NCBI GenBank assembly: GCA_019237515.1
Contig: JAFAGX010000013.1
Location: 1 to 9,613, forward strand
Length of the DNA: 9,613 bases
Origin: Acidobacteriaceae bacterium
GTDB taxonomy: Bacteria > Acidobacteriota > Terriglobia > Terriglobales > SbA1
Reading direction: 5' to 3'
Shown piece by piece: positions 6,836 through 9,613 of the stretch. A program made the position numbers and the translations under genes. The notes beneath the pieces were generated by a model. It saw only the letters and a list, made by a program, of their open reading frames with translations, did no database searches and was not told the DNA's origin. The first letter of the stretch is position 1, and each line of letters opens with the position of its first letter.

Positions 6836-6865
6836 AGGCTAGCCTTGAGGCAGAAACGGTGTCAA
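6836..6865 (-). promoter_or_regulatory. Possible promoter of the nucleoside hydrolase, with palindrome
   Basis: On the minus strand a perfect TTGACA (6860-6865) is followed after 18 bases by TAGCCT (6836-6841), a weak -10. Transcription would begin near 6829, just ahead of the GGAG at 6814-6817, which fits the CTG start. The perfect 10-bp palindrome AGGCTAGCCT (6836-6845) covers the -10 and is a candidate operator in this divergent region. No matching plus-strand promoter for the aldolase is clear. Confidence 0.35.
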
Positions 6866-6902
6866 GGGCGAAAGTACGACTTTGAGAGGGAACTGCCGTA
6901 CA

Positions 6903-7976
6903 ATGCAAATCATGCCTCGCGAGACCATACGACGTGGGGGAGTTGCCCAGCAAGTTCCCGCGGTTCCTGACAAGTTTCCACCAACTTCGGTTTCAGAAGC
7001 GCCGATCGCCACGCTGTCCGGGCGGGCGCTGCTGCCAAATCGCGGCATTCCTCTGAATCTTGAGTGGGTGAGACGAGTGCGCGTGAACACCAGCGCGGTG
7101 GAACGACGAGCGCTAACTCATGTGGCGCGCCGGACTGTCAAGAAAGAGTGGCAAGCGGCGTGGTTGCTGCGCGCGATCACGTGCATGGACCTGACCACAC
7201 TCTCCAGTGACGATACCGACGAGCGGGTGCGACGGCTTTGCGCCAAAGCGCGCCAGCCCATCCAGCATGAGTTAGTGAAGCGGTTGAAAATTGAGGAACT
7301 CAATATCACGGTGGCGGCGGTTTGTGTTTACCACCAGTTTGTGGAAACGGCGCGCAGGGCGCTGGAAGGCAGTGGGATTCATGTGGCGGCCGTGTCGACC
7401 GGATTTCCGGCGGGGCTTAATCCTTTCGAGGAGCGGATTGCGGAGATTCATCGATCGGTAGCGGCGGGAGCGCAAGAGATCGACACAGTCATCACTCGGG
7501 CACTGGTTCTCGGTGGGAAGTGGGAAGCGCTTTACGATGAGATTGCTGAGTTTCGCCAGGCTTGCGGCAGCGTTCATATGAAGGTGATCCTTGGCACCGG
7601 CGATTTGCTCACGTTACGCAACGTTGCCCGCGCCAGCTTTGTGGCGATGATGGCGGGAGCGGATTTTATCAAGACTTCGACTGGCAAGGAGTCCGTCAAC
7701 GCGACGCTTCCGGTGAGTTTAGTTATGGCACGCGCTATTCGCGAATATGCGCAGGAAACCGGAATGGCAGTTGGATTTAAGCCAGCCGGTGGCATTCGCA
7801 CAGCCAAGCAGTCGCTCGATTGGTTGTCGCTCATGAAAGAAGAGCTGGGAACGCCATGGATGAAAGCCGAGTTGTTCCGCTTTGGGGCGAGCGGCTTACT
7901 CAACGACATTGAACGGCAACTGGAGCATTACGCGACCGGGCGGTACTCGGCGGATTATCGGCATCCGATCGCGTAA
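6903..7976 (+). CDS. deoC: Deoxyribose-phosphate aldolase, animal DERA type
   Basis: It cleaves 2-deoxyribose 5-phosphate to acetaldehyde and glyceraldehyde 3-phosphate in deoxynucleoside breakdown. Numbered from the ATG at 6903 (357 residues), the Schiff-base lysine is Lys257 in FIKTSTGK, the second active-site lysine is Lys293 in GFKPAGGIR, and the catalytic Asp194 lies in EIDTVI. Residues from about 46 onward follow the long, animal-type DERA closely: RRTVKKEWQAAWLL, DLTTLSSDDT, ITVAAVCVY, KWEALYDEI and the GRY near the C-terminus that human DERA also has. This is the longer class, not the ~250-residue E. coli type. The first 45 residues have no counterpart that I recognise. An AGGG (6887-6890 region) lies about 12 bases before the ATG, a loose fit; ATG 6912 or TTG 6882 are other options. 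The next gene, an aldehyde dehydrogenase, starts 65 bases downstream on the same strand and can use the acetaldehyde. Confidence 0.93.
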   Translation: MQIMPRETIRRGGVAQQVPAVPDKFPPTSVSEAPIATLSGRALLPNRGIPLNLEWVRRVRVNTSAVERRALTHVARRTVKKEWQAAWLLRAITCMDLTTLSSDDTDERVRRLCAKARQPIQHELVKRLKIEELNITVAAVCVYHQFVETARRALEGSGIHVAAVSTGFPAGLNPFEERIAEIHRSVAAGAQEIDTVITRALVLGGKWEALYDEIAEFRQACGSVHMKVILGTGDLLTLRNVARASFVAMMAGADFIKTSTGKESVNATLPVSLVMARAIREYAQETGMAVGFKPAGGIRTAKQSLDWLSLMKEELGTPWMKAELFRFGASGLLNDIERQLEHYATGRYSADYRHPIA

Positions 7977-7991
7977 CGATCGGCTAAGTAG

Positions 7992-8026
7992 TTCTCACCA
8001 CCACAGAGGACGCAGAGAACAAAGAA
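7992..8026. repeat. CACCACAGAG-type short intergenic element
   Basis: The deoC-ALDH spacer carries TTCTCACCACCACAGAGG followed by ACGCAGAGAACAAAGAAG, a purine-rich word cluster common in acidobacterial spacers (recalled, not searched). GTTCTC (7991-7996) and GAGAAC (8015-8020) can pair as a small stem. No strong ribosome binding site is present before the next ATG. Confidence 0.4.
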
Positions 8027-8041
8027 GCAACGAGAATCTGA

Positions 8042-9613
8042 ATGTCGATTGCTGAAAAATTCGTAAGCATGGAATACGGACCGGCGCCGGAGGATCCAAA
8101 AGAGGCGCAGGTTTGGCTGGACCGGCACGGCCGGCGATTTGGGCACTTCATCGACGGTGGATGGCGCGATCCGGTCGAGGGAGTCTTCTTCGACACGGTC
8201 GATCCGGCAACAGGAGAAAAGATTGCTTCTATCTCGCAGGGGTCCGCGGCGGATGTCGATGCGGCGGTGAAATCGGCTCGCGAGGCGCTTACGGGCTGGC
8301 AGTCGCTTACACCGCATGCGCGGGCTCGGTACCTCTATGCGATGGCGAGAGCCGTTCAGCGGCATTCACGGCGTTTGGCAGTGCTAGAAACCATGGACAA
8401 TGGCAAGCCGATCCGCGAGAGCCGCGATATCGATATTCCGCTGGTCGCGCGCCATTTCTATCATCACGCGGGATGGGCGCAGTTGCTCGATTCGGAATTT
8501 CCAGGGTACACGGCATGCGGCGTTGTGGGGCAGATCATTCCATGGAATTTCCCGCTGCTGATGCTGGCTTGGAAAATCGCTCCGGCGCTCGCGACCGGCA
8601 ACACGGTGGTCTTGAAACCGGCGGAGTTCACACCGTTGACCGCACTGGCATTTGCCGAAATTTGTACTGAGATTGAGCTTCCGCGAGGAGTTGTCAATAT
8701 CGTAACGGGTGACGGCGCAACCGGCGAAGCGCTGGTGAAAAATCCGGACGTTGACAAGATTGCCTTCACCGGCTCAACCGAAGTGGGACGGGCGATTCGT
8801 GCCGCGACCGCATCGAGTCACAAGCGGCTTTCATTGGAGCTCGGTGGAAAATCGCCGTTCATTGTTTTCGAAGATGCAGATCTTGATGGTGCCGTGGAAG
8901 GTTTGGTCGACGGCATCTGGTTCAACCAGGGACAAGTCTGCTGCGCCGGTTCGCGTCTGCTCATGCAGGAAAGCATCGCGGAAGCTTTGATCAGCCGAAT
9001 TCGCGAACGGATGAACACGCTGCGCGCCGGGCCTCCACTCGACAAAGCCATCGATATTGGCGCCATCGTCGCACCCGTGCAGTTAGAGCGCATTCGACGG
9101 TTGGTTGATCAGGGCGTGGCCGAGGGTGCAACCTGCTGGCAGCCACAGATCGTGCTGCCCTCTCGTGGCCTCTATTATCCGCCGACGTTGTTGAGCAATG
9201 TGCATCCGACCTCGATCGTGGCACAGCAGGAAATTTTCGGACCGGTGCTGGCAGCGATGACTTTCCGCACACCCTCTGAAGCAGTCGAATTGGCGAACAA
9301 CACGGCTTACGGATTGGCTGCTTGCGTTTGGAGCGAGAGTCTGAATGTCGCGTTGCATGTTGCGGCGCAGCTTAAAGCCGGAGTGGTGTGGGTGAACTGC
9401 ACAAACCTGTTCGACGCCGCATGCGGGTTCGGCGGCTATCGCGAAAGCGGTTACGGGCGCGAAGGGGGCAGGGAAGGGCTGCGTGAATATCTGGAGCCGG
9501 TCTGGTTCAAGAATGCGCCGAAACGGGAGGCGACGAGAAAACGGGAAGCGCAGCAGGTTCCTAGTGACGATTCTCCCGGCCCGTCGATCGACCGCACGGT
9601 GAAGCTGTACATC
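8042..9613 (+). CDS. ALDH16-type two-domain aldehyde dehydrogenase (3' end cut off)
   Basis: The frame is open for 524 codons from the ATG at 8042 to the window edge, without a stop. Residues about 34-490 form a full NAD(P)-dependent aldehyde dehydrogenase domain: IIPWNFP (165-171, Asn169 for the oxyanion), KPAE (192-195), FTGSTEVG (242-249), LELGGK with the general base Glu266, FNQGQVCCAG with the catalytic Cys300, and EIFGP (397-401). The first residues, FVSMEYGPAPE followed by VWLD and GHFIDGGW, match the start I recall for human ALDH16A1 (SLEYGPVPE, AWLD, GHYVNGKW). After the domain comes a hydrophilic linker (about 490-517) and then RTVKLYI, which looks like the opening strand of a second ALDH domain, as in ALDH16. 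Human ALDH16A1 has lost its catalytic cysteine; this one has it. Placed after deoC, it likely oxidises acetaldehyde. First domain certain; ALDH16 assignment strong but incomplete. Confidence 0.9.
   Translation, partial: MSIAEKFVSMEYGPAPEDPKEAQVWLDRHGRRFGHFIDGGWRDPVEGVFFDTVDPATGEKIASISQGSAADVDAAVKSAREALTGWQSLTPHARARYLYAMARAVQRHSRRLAVLETMDNGKPIRESRDIDIPLVARHFYHHAGWAQLLDSEFPGYTACGVVGQIIPWNFPLLMLAWKIAPALATGNTVVLKPAEFTPLTALAFAEICTEIELPRGVVNIVTGDGATGEALVKNPDVDKIAFTGSTEVGRAIRAATASSHKRLSLELGGKSPFIVFEDADLDGAVEGLVDGIWFNQGQVCCAGSRLLMQESIAEALISRIRERMNTLRAGPPLDKAIDIGAIVAPVQLERIRRLVDQGVAEGATCWQPQIVLPSRGLYYPPTLLSNVHPTSIVAQQEIFGPVLAAMTFRTPSEAVELANNTAYGLAACVWSESLNVALHVAAQLKAGVVWVNCTNLFDAACGFGGYRESGYGREGGREGLREYLEPVWFKNAPKREATRKREAQQVPSDDSPGPSIDRTVKLYI

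Noticed and set aside
8113..8670. Plus-strand open frame of 185 codons
   Set aside because: It is another frame of the ALDH gene, whose own frame carries all the family motifs.

Overview
This GC-rich window looks like the chromosome of a soil acidobacterium (Acidobacteriota, Terriglobia/Koribacter-like). That placement is inferred from the style of the proteins and of the short intergenic repeats; no marker was searched. It holds seven complete protein genes and an eighth that runs off the right edge. I see no rRNA, tRNA, transposase, phage gene or CRISPR array.

Left part (1-2546), all on the minus strand: tmk (thymidylate kinase), holB (clamp-loader delta prime) and a divergent Hfq-like Sm protein, read in that order. 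Nucleotide supply and replication are paired in tmk-holB; the Hfq-like gene has its own upstream gap and ribosome binding site. Short repeats occupy both spacers: a long imperfect inverted repeat between tmk and holB, and CAGTAG-type repeats on both sides of the Hfq gene.

Middle (2547-4658): a divergent intergenic region, then a plus-strand exported M61-family metallopeptidase with a C-terminal PDZ domain.

Right part (4659-9613) reads as a nucleoside/pentose use locus built around a divergent control region (about 6805-6902). Leftward run a nucleoside hydrolase with a probable Sec signal peptide, apparently started at a non-ATG codon, and a ten-helix GRP-type sugar permease. Rightward run a deoxyribose-phosphate aldolase very close to the animal DERA type and an aldehyde dehydrogenase with the N-terminal signature of ALDH16, the two-domain ALDH family; the second domain begins at the window edge. 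A plausible scheme is cleavage of nucleosides outside the cytoplasm, sugar uptake, aldol cleavage of deoxyribose 5-phosphate to acetaldehyde and glyceraldehyde 3-phosphate, and oxidation of the aldehyde. The kinase such a route needs is not in the window.

No completely unknown system is evident. The points most worth a second look are the Hfq with altered RNA-binding residues and a disordered N-terminal arm, the non-canonical start and exported form of the nucleoside hydrolase, and the DERA-ALDH16 pair.
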